Positions 45,110 through 57,164 are shown, counted from the first letter of the stretch. The stretch: DNA of 64,000 bases from Latrodectus hesperus (GCA_037975125.1 CM075856.1:2054825-2118824); one strand, 5' to 3'. Numbers and translations are program-made. The notes: a model not told the origin generated them from the sequence alone.

Positions 45110-47640
45110 TTAGAATGCTTTGTGATAGTGGTTCTGAATCAACATTGTCTGAATCTTGCATAAATTTATTGGGACTTAAAAGAAAAAAGGCGTGTTTTCC
45201 TGTCAAAGGCTTAGTTGAGTCAGAAGTCGCAGTTACAAAGTTCCGTTGAAATTGAATTGATGAAAATGCCAATTAAAGAAAGAATTGATATTAGATAAAT
45301 TAACTGCTGCACTTCAAAAACCAAAAAATAAATGAGAAAGTCTTCGCATTTTAAAAATGCAAAGTTAGTTGGCCCAAATTTTCAAATCCCGTATAAGATA
45401 GATATTATTCTAAGATCTGACTACTTTTTTTCTGTATTACTCTTCCCGATCAAATAACTTATTCTCAAAGTGATTTAATTGCTCAAAACTCAATTTTTGG
45501 TCTCTTCATATCCGAAAAAATCCACAACGAAATCAAATTCCTTTTCAAATTTGCATGTTTATGAAATAAATATTGATAGCGAATTAAAACTGTTTTGGGA
45601 ATTAGAAGTACCAAAATCAATTTTTGGTTTCCTCATATCCGAAAAAATCCACAGTGAAATCAAATTCATTTTCAAATTTGCATGTTTATGAAATAAATAT
45701 TGATAGCGAATTAAAACTGTTTTGGGAATTAGAAGTACCAAAATAAATTTTTGGTTTCTCATATCCGAAAAAATCCACAACGAAATCAAATTCATTTTCA
45801 AATTTGCATGTTTATGAAATAAATATTGATAGCGAATTAAAACTGTTTTGGGAATTAGAAGTACCAAAATCAATTTTTGGTTTCCTCATATCCGAAAAAA
45901 TCCACAGCGAAATCAAATTCATTTTCAAATTTGCATGTTTATGAAATAAATATTGATAGCGAATTAAAACAGTTTTGGGAATTAGAAGTACCAAATTCAA
46001 CTGACTCACCTGGAGAGCAATTTGTTGAAACAAATTTTCACAGGAGAATTACTCAAATCTGATAATCATTTTGTTGTAAAATTGCCATTTTTTAAAATCT
46101 GAATTGGGTAATTCCAAACCAGCTGCATTTTTCTCGATTAAATGCTATGGAGTGTAACTTTGAGGAAAACTTGGAATTTGAAAACCAATACAAAGATTTT
46201 ATGCACGAATATAAAAAATTGGGTCTTATGGTATTAGTTACACAAAGCTGCTTAAATAGATTTGAAAACAATCAATATTTCCTTCCCCCATCATGCAGTG
46301 ATCAAGCAGACTAGTACAACTACCAAGTTAAGAGCCGTTTTCGGTGCTAATTCATGTAAAACTTCCAACGGTGAATCATTGAATTTAATTTTGGGAGTTG
46401 GTCCTAAACTTAAGAGACATTTTTGAAATTTCACTTAATTTTCGATATCCGAAAATAGTCTTTTCAGAAGACGTAGAGAAAATGTATCGACAAGTTTTAG
46501 TGTCCGATGTGAAGATCGGAACTACAAATTCTTTGGAGATTTAATCCTAACGAAGAAAAACGCGCATACAAGTTAAACACTCTAACATATAATTTTGCTC
46601 CAGCTTCTTTCCTAGCCACTAGGTGTATATTAAGCAAATTGCAACAGATCATTCACAGAATATTGCTGTTTCTTATACTTTACTACATGATGTATACATG
46701 GATGATTTGCTATCACGTTCAAGCATTGATAGTGATGCAATCTTACTTTGTAAGAAAATTGCTAATATTTTACAAGACCTCGGATTTCACCTATGAAAGT
46801 GGAATTCTAATTCAAATGCATTTCTTACAGAATTTCAAGACTATTGTTCAAAGACACTAGTTTAAAAATAATTCCTAACGATAAGGAAAGTCGTAGGATT
46901 ATTTTGAAACTCCTCTCAACAAACACCTTAACTTTCAAAACCGCACTTGCACTCACATCGCCACTGACGAAAAGACACATTTGTCCCAATCTTTACGCAT
47001 TTTCGATCCATTAAGATTAATTTCCCCATGTACTGTTTTATTGCCAGCTTTTTATCAAAAGCTTAGGCTCACGAAAGAAAGCTGGGACTCCCTTTGTTCC
47101 ACAAAATCTTGATGAGGATTTATTTAAATTTCAGAAATCTCCTTTAATGAAGTTGAAAAATGTTCTGTTCCAAGAGGTGTCACGTTAATTTCCTCTCACT
47201 CCATCCGTTTATTGATGAAAATGGTCTTTTACGGGTGGGAGGGCGTTAAAAAAATCCAGACATTGATTGTATTGATGCCTTCAATTCTTCACTTTCTTAC
47301 AGGAGATGCGATCCTTTTCTCCTCCAGAACTAACCTCTTACAAGTCCTGCCAATTTGCGGAATAGATGGGATCTCCTTCAAAAGATGCGTAAGGACTTCT
47401 GCAAATCATGAATCAAAGCATATCTTTCCGAGCTGCAAACTAGAAAGAAATAGGAAGACACTCAGCCGAATATGAAAATTGGAGACATCGTACTGCTACT
47501 AGATGATCATCTTCCAGGTTCTTGGTCAATAGGACCAGTGAACGAACTTCATCCTGATACCGACGGACTATAATTCGCGTAGCCACGGTTAAAACAAAAA
47601 ACTCAACTTTTAAAAGAAACATTCACAAGTTAGCACCATT
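45110..47640 (+). pseudogene. Bel/Pao pol remnant (protease, RT, partial integrase)
   Basis: The aspartic protease active site CDSG lies at 45121-45132. It is followed by the SIFGFLISEK motif and an RFWELE-like linker (LFWELEVP), which are tandemly amplified at 45491-45997. Reverse transcriptase follows: an EYKKLGLM motif near 46210, NFRYPKIVFSEDVEKMYRQV near 46440-46500, and the catalytic YMDD at 46695-46706. An RIFDPLRLISP motif near 46995 marks the region after the RT. Then a jump to an integrase zinc-domain-like segment (about 47180-47250) and the integrase C-terminal part PNMKIGDIVLLLDDHLPGSW (47472-47530) indicates loss of the RNase H and integrase core. Multiple frameshifts are present. 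Confidence 0.87.
45491..45997 (+). repeat. Fourfold 127-bp tandem repeat inside pol
   Basis: Units start at 45491, 45618, 45745 and 45871 (127, 127, 126 and 127 bp), each beginning with CAATTTTTGG or a one-base variant. Each spans the end of the protease to the RT linker. Because 127 is not a multiple of three, each extra unit shifts the frame. Confidence 0.95.
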
Positions 47641-47679
47641 GCCCATATTTCAGGACTAATGCCTGATAGGGTGGGTGTA

Positions 47680-48192
47680 TGTTCCGGTTCACCAGGAACA
47701 GAACAACTAAACATTACTCTTTAGCTCTATTAAAAGAGGATTTGGATTCTAACAACCAACTGTATTCTCACTCGCACGTCAGCAACCGAGCTGCCAGCCG
47801 AATGGTTAGCGCTCTTGCCTTCGGTTCAACAGTTCGTGGGTTCGAATCCCACCTTGGGCATGGATGTTTGTAGTGGTTTGGAATCCACTTTAAACCGTAA
47901 CTCCCTGTCAAATTAGCCATCGTATGCAAAAAATGACCGTTGAGCGACAAACAAACCAAATCGCACGTCAGCGGGTATGCTGCATAGTTTTCATGATTTT
48001 GTTCGATTGCCTATTCTAGTTTTGTAATATTATTTCTTATATTGTGTGTGTATAGCTGTAATATATGCGTTTGTGCACTATTTCTAGTTTTGTAATATTA
48101 TTTCTTATAGTGTGTGTATATAGCTGTAATATATGCGTTTGTGCACTATTGTCACACACAAATTTTCTTAATTCCAACATTACATCGCAACA
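47680..48192 (+). repeat. 3' LTR, with SINE insert and internal duplication
   Basis: It begins TGTTCCGGTTCACCAGG and ends TACATCGCAACA. It is 513 bp against 250 for the 5' LTR. A SINE plus its target duplication (190 bp) and a 68-bp direct duplication (48015-48082 and 48083-48150) account for nearly all of the excess. Confidence 0.93.
47784..47961 (+). mobile_element. SINE family F inserted in the 3' LTR
   Basis: Sense-oriented. The head has GCCGAATGGTTAGCGCTC and GGGTTCGAATCCC, the body has GTAGTGGTTTGGAATCCACT, and the tail reads GACAAACAAACCAAA. It is flanked by the 12-mer TCGCACGTCAGC at 47772-47783 and 47962-47973. The equivalent site in the 5' LTR is empty. Confidence 0.95.
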
Positions 48193-48340
48193 GTATATTA
48201 TAATTATTAATTTCATTGCTATCGTATAAAACTGCTCTACTTATTGAATTTAATTATTAATTTTAATTGCTAATGTATTGTATATATAATTGCTATTGTA
48301 TGTTATAATTATTAATTTCATTGCCATTGTGTAAAACTGC
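48193..48340 (+). repeat. AT-rich tandem repeat, right of the Bel/Pao element
   Basis: Continues the TTAATTATTAATTTCATTGCTATTGTATAA-like array found left of the element at 42220-42351. Confidence 0.8.
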
Positions 48341-49489
48341 TATTAGAGTTCACCGTTAACTGGTCAGCCGGCTGACTACGTCATGGAACTTTGCTAGAGT
48401 TGCCTTTTGATCTAACTGCAAATGGTTACCCAACAGTTTTTGTACTAGTTCGAGATGGAATGTTCTTAGATTGTTAGACAGTGAGAGTGAGTCGTTCTTT
48501 TATTGACATTCCTTGATCCCCATTCCGTGATGTCTAGTTTAAATCGAGGTCTCATTTGAACAGCTGTACTTCTGATCCCGATTGATTTTAATAACGAATA
48601 TTTCAATGATCAAGGTCATTAGAAGGTTGAAAAGTCATTTTCGTACTGTATCTTAGAAAGATGAATCATTGTCTTCGAAGAGAATTTATTTTGGGAATCT
48701 TATTCAAATCTTTTTCTTTCAAGCAGGAAATGAAAACCAATCTAGTAATATTTTAAGTATAAAAACTGAACTATTTTTAATGCTGGATTTACAAATGAAC
48801 CAAATGGGCTGTATCATAATCTTGTTTTGAAACTCATTATAGAAAATTCGCCAATTTTTCTTCGGTAAAAAATAAATGGGTACATGAGCAATCCAGTTAA
48901 TTTCAACAACTTAGCGTAGTATCAAATTTACAATCCATCTGCAACTGGACTTGCTAATGCTTTAAACTTTTTGTCAATTATGCTATGTGTTTATTACAAG
49001 CATTGTGACTTCCAGTGACATACTTAACATGAAGTTATAACTTTCGTAACATAATTTAGAATTTATACAAATGCTCGTGCTTGTAACATTCTGCTCTACT
49101 TTTGAAAGCATAAATCAAATATAATATTCTGGCAACTCTTATTAAGTTCTAAGATGTGTAAAAAAAAATCGACAACTCACACATGGAAATTTTGAACTAT
49201 ATTGAGTTCGTATCCATGATAAAGAAATATCCATGATATTGAGTTATATTACCATAAATTGATTTCAGAAATCGCAGTTTTAAGTTACTGGATGCTTGTT
49301 ATTGAAAGTGAGAATTTCAATCAGGTAAATTAGGCCGTTTAAACTTAAAATCTAATCTGAAGATTAAACTCTGTTTAGTAATGTGTCTTGCTGATTAAAA
49401 AATGAAATTAAGCATGGCTGTGATGATATTTCAAAATCTACTTGTGTTGTTGCATGTCCCCTTTGTCAAGCATTGCTAGGTCAGTTTCA
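48341..49489. other. Unassigned stretch
   Basis: 48350-48420 contains GTCAGCCGGCTGACTACGTC, which looks like repeat sequence but has no second copy here. The rest is AT-rich with no recognisable feature. Confidence 0.35.
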
Positions 49490-49870
49490 TAACGTTAAAC
49501 TTCTTCTTCATTGGCCTGACAGCCCAGGGTGGGCCTTTGCCTTCCTCAGAAGTGCATACCAGGACCCCCTATTTTCGGACAAGTTCATCCAGTTTGTCAC
49601 TTTTAGTGTTTTCAGTTCGTTTTCAAGGCAGTCACGCCATCGGAGTTTCGGTCGTCCTCTTTTTCTGGTGCCAATGGGGCGAGCCAAGAAAATATTTTTT
49701 TGTCATCCGATTGTCGTTCATCCGGCTCAAATGTCCTGCCCATATAACGTTAAACACCCTTATAAATTCCAAGACCATCAAAGGATCATCGTATAAATCT
49801 TGTTTGGGTAGTCCCAAGCACGCAAGGATGTGTTCTGGCCTAGTTTGTTTAGCGAAACAGTAGGAATAAG
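49490..49870 (-). pseudogene. RTE-like LINE pol, 3' end
   Basis: Minus-strand remnant reading LYDDPLMVLEFIRVFNVIWAGHLSRMNDNR, of which the GHLSRM box is diagnostic, then decayed terminal motifs ending in KGPPWAVRPMKKK in the frame after a shift. The (GAA)n tail lies at the left end near 49500. The catalytic domains are absent. The protein resembles the 29.2-30.25 kb copy in motif order. Confidence 0.8.
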
Positions 49871-50014
49871 TCGCGAAAATTATGGACTCTTCAAAAGATT
49901 TTAATGATCTGAGGTGACCACTTCGAAAGTGGGCGAGAGCAGTTGGCTTCTTCTTTTAAAGCCGTGAGCCAGTGAGTCTCCCGGACAGTAACATTAACAT
50001 TCAGAGCTATACCG

Positions 50015-50200
50015 GTGGTATTTTAACTATTGGTAGAGTCACCCAAGCCGGATAGGTCCCCGTAGGCTAGAAGCCAGATTAAATGGGATACCAACAAGAG
50101 CTAAGTCAGCCCTCTAGCTCTAGCTACTCTGGTATCGTGACTAACAGAGGCTGCAACTTTTCCCCATCCATGAATAGAACAAATCTACTTGTTGATAAAT
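50015..50200 (+). mobile_element. Solitary LINE 5'-like segment
   Basis: GGTGGTATTTTAACTATTGG and AGAGTCACCCAAGCCGGATAGG match the start of the internally deleted LINE at 44361. Then it diverges into GGCTAGAAGCCAGATTAAATGGG. No pol motif follows. It is interpreted as a LINE head or a derived non-autonomous element. Confidence 0.5.
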
Positions 50201-50639
50201 TAGCTAAATCTCGTCAGCAAGAAACGGATCGCAATTTTTGAGCTGCATTCAAGAGACAATGTCAACCATTGAACTCATACTTTAATATTGGCACCACATT
50301 ACAGAAACAGTGAAGAACTAGCCAGATATTCGTATATTTGCTATTCATAGAGATGGTTTGGATCGAGAAAGATAAACCGAGATAAATTCCTTTACTGCTC
50401 TGATGTTTACAACCCCAAACTCAAAGTTAAACATTTAGAGAGAAGGTAATAATAAAACTCCTTAATAAACTGTCTTCAGTGATGAATGTTTGGTCTTTTT
50501 ATTGGTGTAAGGATAATGAAGAATTGCAATGATTATCTATAATTTTTATATTACCTAGAAGGTTCAAAATATTTTCTATGGGCTCATACGCTGATTATTC
50601 CATTCGTATGAATCCTTACTCTAAAAGGAAATCATTTAC

Positions 50640-51006
50640 CTATTTAGCAAGAGTGGCTTTCAATTGTCATTCATTAACATGAAGCCATCTCCAATTGCTG
50701 CAGCGTAAGGGAGTACAAATAGGTGTTGCATGCTTCCCTGTACTCAGTCCTGAATTGGGCTCTCCAATTAGACAGAAGCAGCCAGATGGAATCTTCGTGA
50801 ATTTGAAGCAAAGACCATGCAGAAGACCCCAATACTTGGCCTACCACTCCCAGAGGTATCATTTCTTTTGGAGTACATTGTGACCATGCTCAATAGCAAA
50901 GTTTCAGCGTGCCCCAGCCACTTTTAGTAAACACGATGTATCTTCGAACTCACTACCTTCCGATTATGAGAACGAATCCTTAACCAATCAGGCCACCGTG
51001 GCCCCT
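50640..51006 (-). mobile_element. SINE family E, long copy
   Basis: Reverse-oriented. The head at the right has a decayed B-box near 50948 and GAATCCTTAACCAATCAGGCC. The body has CCCAATACTTGGCCTACC and continues without interruption into GAATCTTCGTGAATTTGAAG and CCTGTACTCAGTCCTGAATTG. This uninterrupted order proves the split of the copy at 29-30.4 kb. Confidence 0.85.
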
Positions 51007-53099
51007 ACAAACATGTGTGAGGATCTTATCCCCATATTGGCGACTAATCAGAGCTTCATTTCGAATGATATACAGATCCCTACGCTCATTAATGGAGATG
51101 TCAAGCATATATCATTACACCCCCAACGTCAAATCTGATACTTTCATGCATAAACGCAGGATTGTTTTTAGTGCTGCGTTCCTTCTAAATAAATATATGC
51201 CTATTATCAGGATGAAGATAAAAACGAGACTCGCGAGTTAGAAAAAAGAATATTACTTTATTCGTTTCTCTACCAGTTCACGTGCATTGTTGCCTACTTC
51301 CTATGGGTGTCTTGATGTCAACGAGATACTCACCAGTGATCGGTGAGCATACAACCCTTCACTGTGAAGGCGTTTGTTTCGAAACTGTGGTACCAACAGC
51401 CGACTGAAATTGTTGTTGAAGAAGACTGGAATTTATATTTCAGTATTAAATAATGGACGGTCTTCATATGCCGTCTTTACCCGTCTACGATCTTGTCTTA
51501 ATCTTTGCCACGCATTTCCAATCTGCAAGTAACGGTTTCAGATTTTGGAAGTCACACTTTATGAGAAGCTCCAACAGTTTTTGTTACTTCGGACTATGTT
51601 AACTTCCATCTAATTGGCCAATAATTCTGGAAGCTTCTGATTCGGTTAAATGACTTCGTTGACACGTCGAAATCAACGCACTTGTTAAATGCGATCATTC
51701 TTTTTCATTTTGTTTTGCATTAAGTTAAAATCTTTTTAAAGCGTCTTCTTCAATCTCAAATCGTTCATTTAATTGTTTTATAAACAGCATATATAATCAT
51801 TGGACTATATCATTTATGACCGTTTCAAAGTATTTTGTCAAACGAAAAATATTTAATGGACAGTATCTTTTGACACCCTGTGACTTGTCGAAAGCTGTTA
51901 TGAGATTTTTAACATCATTCAGTGTTATTGCTCTTCCGGAAGATTTTTTAATGAATATGAATTCATTCACATGTATTCACTTCACTTATCTGGATGGAGG
52001 AAATTCAGATAAACTCCTACACATTCACCCAGAGACCATAGCTCACAAATATTTTATTCTCAATTATTAATTATTCTCTAATTACATTTAACTGCTTTAT
52101 TTATATTTATTTCAATTTTCCAAGAAGCTTTCTCTAATATCAGGCGGCCAAACATTTAGTGCTCGATAAATTCATCATTTGTTCCCATCATTATTGGTTG
52201 AATCTTTTTTCTATGAAAGATCAAACAATTTTTTAAAATTACACCACGATATCCATTGCTTTTCAAAAACGAAAGAACACGTGCATCTGGTCAAAGAAAC
52301 ATTTATAAACCACGATATCACTAACAGAAATCTTTCTAAAACATCTTTTGGTGCCTCTAAAAGTTTTAAATTTTATTGAATTCTGTCAAGGAAATAAAAT
52401 ATGCGTTTGGTGCTAAAAAGTGAAAGTTCAAAGTTGTCATTCAAAGACTTAGAAATAATATTTAGATTTATTGATACTAATACGATTTATTAAACATACA
52501 ATATTCAATAAATAATCAAAAAATATACTTGTTGAAAGCAAATATTCTTGATAACCAATAATATAGAAAATGTTGTTTATATATTCGAAAACTATAAAAA
52601 TACACATGAAATTAAAAATAAATTTTGTTAAAATTTACAAATTATTTTCGAAAATAGGAATACGAAGTTTAAAAAAAAATGAAAACCAGAGAATTACTTA
52701 TGAGCAAAAATAAGTAAAAGATATTTATGTCGTTTATGTTTGGATATAAAAAATGTATACGAGAATAAAATTCTTATTTATATTACATTATATGTAATAA
52801 AAATATTTTTCATAGAATGGAATTCTCTATTTAGTAATCTTATCATAGTTATAATATACAAATAAAATAATTCTACCAATTTTTTATTAATAAATATTTA
52901 AAATATTAATAAATGCTACCATTTTTTATTTCAGAATTTAATGTCTCTGAAAATTTAATAACTATAATATCAATTATAAAAAAAATCAGCTTAGAAACTT
53001 GTGATTTATACAAAGAAAAGTATAATATTCTCTATTTCAGATAAAGACGCAATGCTAATCGGAATTACTCACTTATTATTGACACGCAATAACAAACAA
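51007..53099. other. Unassigned stretch
   Basis: 51.25-51.75 kb is less AT-rich and could be an old LTR or intron sequence, but no motif decides it. The 84-codon frame at 51816-52070 resembles no family. 52.4-53.05 kb is AT-rich. Confidence 0.35.
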
Positions 53100-53440
53100 A
53101 CACGGGTAAAGTTACGCGTGGAATCAGAAGGCGTCGCCTCGTGTTGTTCTATTTTTACCCTATTCTAACCGCGCTCGCGAACGTTTAAACTATGACAGAT
53201 GTTCATTGAAACTGCAATATCCACCCGTGTTGCATCATGGAAGTGGAATGCCATTGAAGATTAATTTATTCCGTCAGATTATTCCAACGTGTAAATGTTG
53301 ACTCACAAACTCGAGCGAGTGTGATTAGGAAAAAATCGATTTCATTTGGCGCGCTTCCAGTCTGATGAAATAAATTTCGCTGCAGAGGGAAAGCTGTTGC
53401 TTGGAAGGATGAGCAGCGAAAGTCACCTGTAAGGGACTGG
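53100..53440 (+). promoter_or_regulatory. GC-richer island, possible 5' exon
   Basis: A 340-bp island with more CpG than its AT-rich flanks. Near its right end ATGAGCAGCGAAAGTCACCT is followed by GTAAGG, which fits a short first coding exon and a strong splice donor. No downstream exon was recognised and no TATA box was seen. Chance or a decayed repeat are real alternatives. Confidence 0.2.
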
Positions 53441-56394
53441 TGATAAGAAAACAAACAATGTGAAGACATGTTGACCGTTATTTTCGTTTTCTGTGAAAAT
53501 AGAACAAAAGTAAATACTATGGATCATCGAATTCCTTGAAAATACCGCGTTATCAGAATTCGTGATGAACAAATAATTAGAATCGGCAGACATTCTAAGA
53601 ATTCGCGAAGATAAATGCTATTGAATAAAGTAAATCCATATAATTCTAAAATTTTATGACTTTTTTTAAGGGGAAAAAAAACTATAAACTACGAGACAAC
53701 ATTTACTTAATTTTTAATAGTTCTTAATTAAAACGAAATTTTAAATTTCATCAATTTTCAGTTCTTAGGATCTATAGAGGGTATTTTAAAATTAGAATTT
53801 TGCAAAACAAACTTGTGTTAAAAATTAAGAGTTATTGGTTATGGATTCAGTTATTTTCATTGATCTTTCCATCATTTAATAGGAATAATACTTTGAATTA
53901 ATGGCAATAATAATTTGAATTAAAGGTAATTATAATTTGAATTATTAGGTACTTGTTCTATATTTCAATATTAATTTATTTTATAATTCAGAATTTCCAT
54001 TGATCGATAGTTTTATAAATAAAAAAATGAGTATAACGTATCAGTATTTGATAAAAAGTTATCGCCGAAAGAAAAGAAATTGATTTCTTAAATAAATTTT
54101 ATAAGAAATATGGAATATAAAATACAATGAACTATGTAATTTTCTTTCTTAATGAAATTTCTAGTTGCAAATTGTAGGTGTTCCATTTTTAGTCTTTCGT
54201 TTCCCATATAAAAATTTGGATCTTTTCCAATATAAAAAGAACAATTTATAAGATTTCCTTCTATTTATTTCCTTATTTTTTAATATAACATGCATTTTAG
54301 GAACAGAAGATTTTGCCTTTTTGCATGGCAAAATCATTTAGCAATTTTGAAAGCTAAATTTAAAAATTAGAAGCTTTTTATTTCATCAACTTCCCATTTC
54401 TCACCAAATTTTACCAGATTTATAAATAAACGCAATGATAATGTTTCCATTTAATAATAATTTAACATTGATTCCATAATTGGGCTATCAAACAGAATAT
54501 TTTGCCAAATAAAAGAACCAATGTAAGTCACCGAATTTAAGAAATAATGAGTGCTATTACAGTAGCTAATTCATTGCATTTTTGCGAGAAGTTTTGTATA
54601 ATGCCATTAAAACTCTTCTATATAATTGAGAAGTCTCAAAATATAATTCTTAAGAATTTGAGCGTTTAGCTCTAAACTTTTTCAGGTTCATTGATGGATT
54701 ATTCTGGAACTCGCGCGCGCGCGAATATTTCATCTCCGCAAATTATGTTTACTTTTGCTCACTCTAGTTAAACAGTAGGACATCATTTCTTAATAAGTGA
54801 GTTCGATCCCTGCCCACCATCTGTACAACAGGAGATGTATATTGTAATTCTACATGCAAGTATGTCGAGATGGTTAGAGGCTTAAAAATGTCTTGCGCTC
54901 AATAGCTTCCAGCTCTCTAATAGACTGAATTCAATACTGTATCAAAAAATAACTATATAAATAGACTTATATCCATAATTTTTATTCCTTTGAATACTGA
55001 AACTAACGTGACAAATTTTAATGTCAAAAAATTTAATAATAATAAAATTAATTTGCTTAGTAAAATGAAATCTTAAGTTGAGGTTATATAATTCATTATT
55101 TCAAGAAAAATGCTCGATACTTTTTTAAAACGATATAACTATTAATGAAATTTCTATATCTTACTCATTGGAGTTATTTTTGTTGATTGGTTACTTTTTG
55201 ATTTATTTCGATATTGTTAAAACAAAATCAGTTTATTTATGTAACATTTTGAGTAATATATCCATTGAAAATATATTATTCAGTTTTTTTCATATTTTTT
55301 AATTCAAATTTATAATATTTGTTTTACCAACACAACTATATATATATAAAGATACAACGTTTATTTCAATATGTAACAATGTGTAAAAAATATATTCGAA
55401 AGTTTTAAGCTTTCATGTCTATCTAAAATTTGCCACTATGAAATTATTGTAAATAGTTTGTTTTATAAATATAGGTTATTTTAATAAATATCAAAAAGAA
55501 ATTCCGATTTTTTTTGTTTGGTCGATTTTTTTGTTTAAATTAGGAAAAGATTCGGTTTCGACAAACAATGCTTTATGAATTTGGAATTTACGCTGGTCTT
55601 TAAAAATAAATATTTTGGTCATTTATTTTGATCACGTTTAATCTTACTATAAGCTATGGAAAGAATGCTTCGGTGACTCATTAAATTTATTGGCGCCAAA
55701 ATAAATTTTGATGTGCATCTTAAATTACATCAATTTTTCTCTTACCTAATCTTTCTATTTACCAACATTTCGGCATACCTAAAAAGCTGAATCTCTCTAA
55801 GGTCCTTATGAAGTAGATAGACGTTGCCCTTCTGCCTTTTACATGCATGTCTATCGGATCGGGTGCTCAAGAGTTTTCCAGGTTTCTTCCTTTGAAACAC
55901 GAGAATATATAATAAAAGCCCTTCTGGTAAATAACTTACGATATGAATACTAAAACGCCATACAACAGTCTCAGACCATCTGGCTTTCCGATAAGTAATG
56001 TCAAAAGCTTTTCCCAACGGCTAACATTGTTCTGGTTCGCTCTCCTCATACAAACAGCTCTTACCAAAGGAATCGCAAATGTTTACATTATAGTATTTAT
56101 GATATACTTTTTGAAAGAAATTAAATATGGCAAAAGATGGAATCGAGAAAGTTTGGAGAGAAAAAGCCATACTTGATTTCGTCGCCCTAAGGTAACAATT
56201 TTGATACCTGATCTAAAATTTGACAGCCAAGGAGACAAATTATTAACCATTAAAGTGATTGCCTCTTTCGTTCCTGTTGAAATCATGATTACGCTATTTT
56301 ATTACACTTCTCATTGGCTTAAAATATCCATTACGTCAGATAATGCTTCATCTATGTTGCATCGTAATGAGACGGCGTCGTTATTCCGACTTGT
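53441..56394. other. AT-rich stretch, nothing recognised
   Basis: A (CG)5-like run (CGCGCGCGCG) lies at 54714-54723, unusual in this AT-rich setting. A possible degraded SINE head (GTGAGTTCGATCCC) is near 54797. Short open frames at 55.7-56.4 kb resemble no family. Confidence 0.35.
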
Positions 56395-56785
56395 CGACGA
56401 ATTTGCTGCCTGCCTTCAAATCACATTCTTGGAGAGGCAGCAAACAAGGCGAAATTCATCATCGAATATCTGAGTGTCGTCGGCGATGAGAAAAAAAGCC
56501 CTTTCATTTTTTTTAATCATAATTTTTCCGTTTGTAAAACTTTTCAAAATCAGGAAAATGATTTACTTTTCTAAAGAATTATTTTTCAATTTTCCAAATT
56601 TTTGTTGATATTGCTTTCGAAATTGTTTTAAAAGCAATATCACTAAAGATTTGAAAATTTTTTTCCAATTTCCTTCTATCCTATTTTCAACGTGTTAACG
56701 TTGAAATTAGGACAGAAAGAAAAGCAAAATGAAAAAGACAAGACAAAACATACACTGTATGGTTATTTTAAATCAACAATTGACG
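56395..56785 (+). repeat. Interspersed paralogous segment, copy 2
   Basis: Partner of 14270-14520. Landmarks are CCTTCAAATCACATTCTTGG, CAGCAAACAAGGCGAAATTC, CATCATCGAATATCTGAG and AAAAGCAAAATGAAAAAGAC. This copy has about 140 bp extra before the last landmark. Confidence 0.5.
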
Positions 56786-57164
56786 ATTTAATTTTTTTTT
56801 TTATTTATGAAATTTCTTAGCGAACTAATATTTTTTGAGTGAGGAAGTGTGAAGGGAAAATTGTTAGCTTTGGTATCAACATCATTAGAACACGGTTCAA
56901 AACTACTAGGTAGTGGACTGGTATTTAAGTTCTTTGACAGGTAATCGAAAAGAACTCCAATAACAGAATTTCTAACTTGTGATCTATGGCCCGGGTTTTC
57001 GCGTGACGTAGCTTCCAGTAAAAGAATATACCTAGCTTTTAAGGATAAATTACAACTTTGAAAGATCACGATGTCTGATTCAACAATATTTACTATACAT
57101 TTAGTTTTAATCAAAATGCTATTTTACATCCCTAAATATGATCTTACGTATTTATCAGACACAG

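Larger units (their letters stand above)
42675..48192 (+). mobile_element. Bel/Pao-type LTR retrotransposon, defective
   Basis: Two related LTRs (42675-42924 and 47680-48192) enclose gag- and pol-like remnants in the usual order. The 5-bp GTATA is present just outside both ends (42670-42674 and 48193-48197), so the element marks a single integration event. A purine-rich GATAGGGTGGGTG lies just before the 3' LTR as a polypurine tract. The region after the 5' LTR (42925-42945) should be the primer-binding site, but I could not match a tRNA. Insertions, a tandem expansion, frameshifts and a large deletion in pol make it non-functional. Confidence 0.92.

Noticed and set aside
45559..46033. Minus-strand repetitive open frames with units of about 42 residues
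   Set aside because: They are antisense to the 127-bp expansion in pol; the sense strand has the recognised family motifs.
47679..47873. 64-codon frame ending in a TVRGFESHLGHGCL-like sequence
   Set aside because: It reads through the 3' LTR and the SINE B-box region; this peptide is a common artefact of tRNA-derived SINEs. The minus-strand frame at 47768-47959 is the same artefact.
49473..49863. Two plus-strand open frames of about 107 codons
   Set aside because: They are antisense shadows of the minus-strand LINE tail, which has recognisable motifs.
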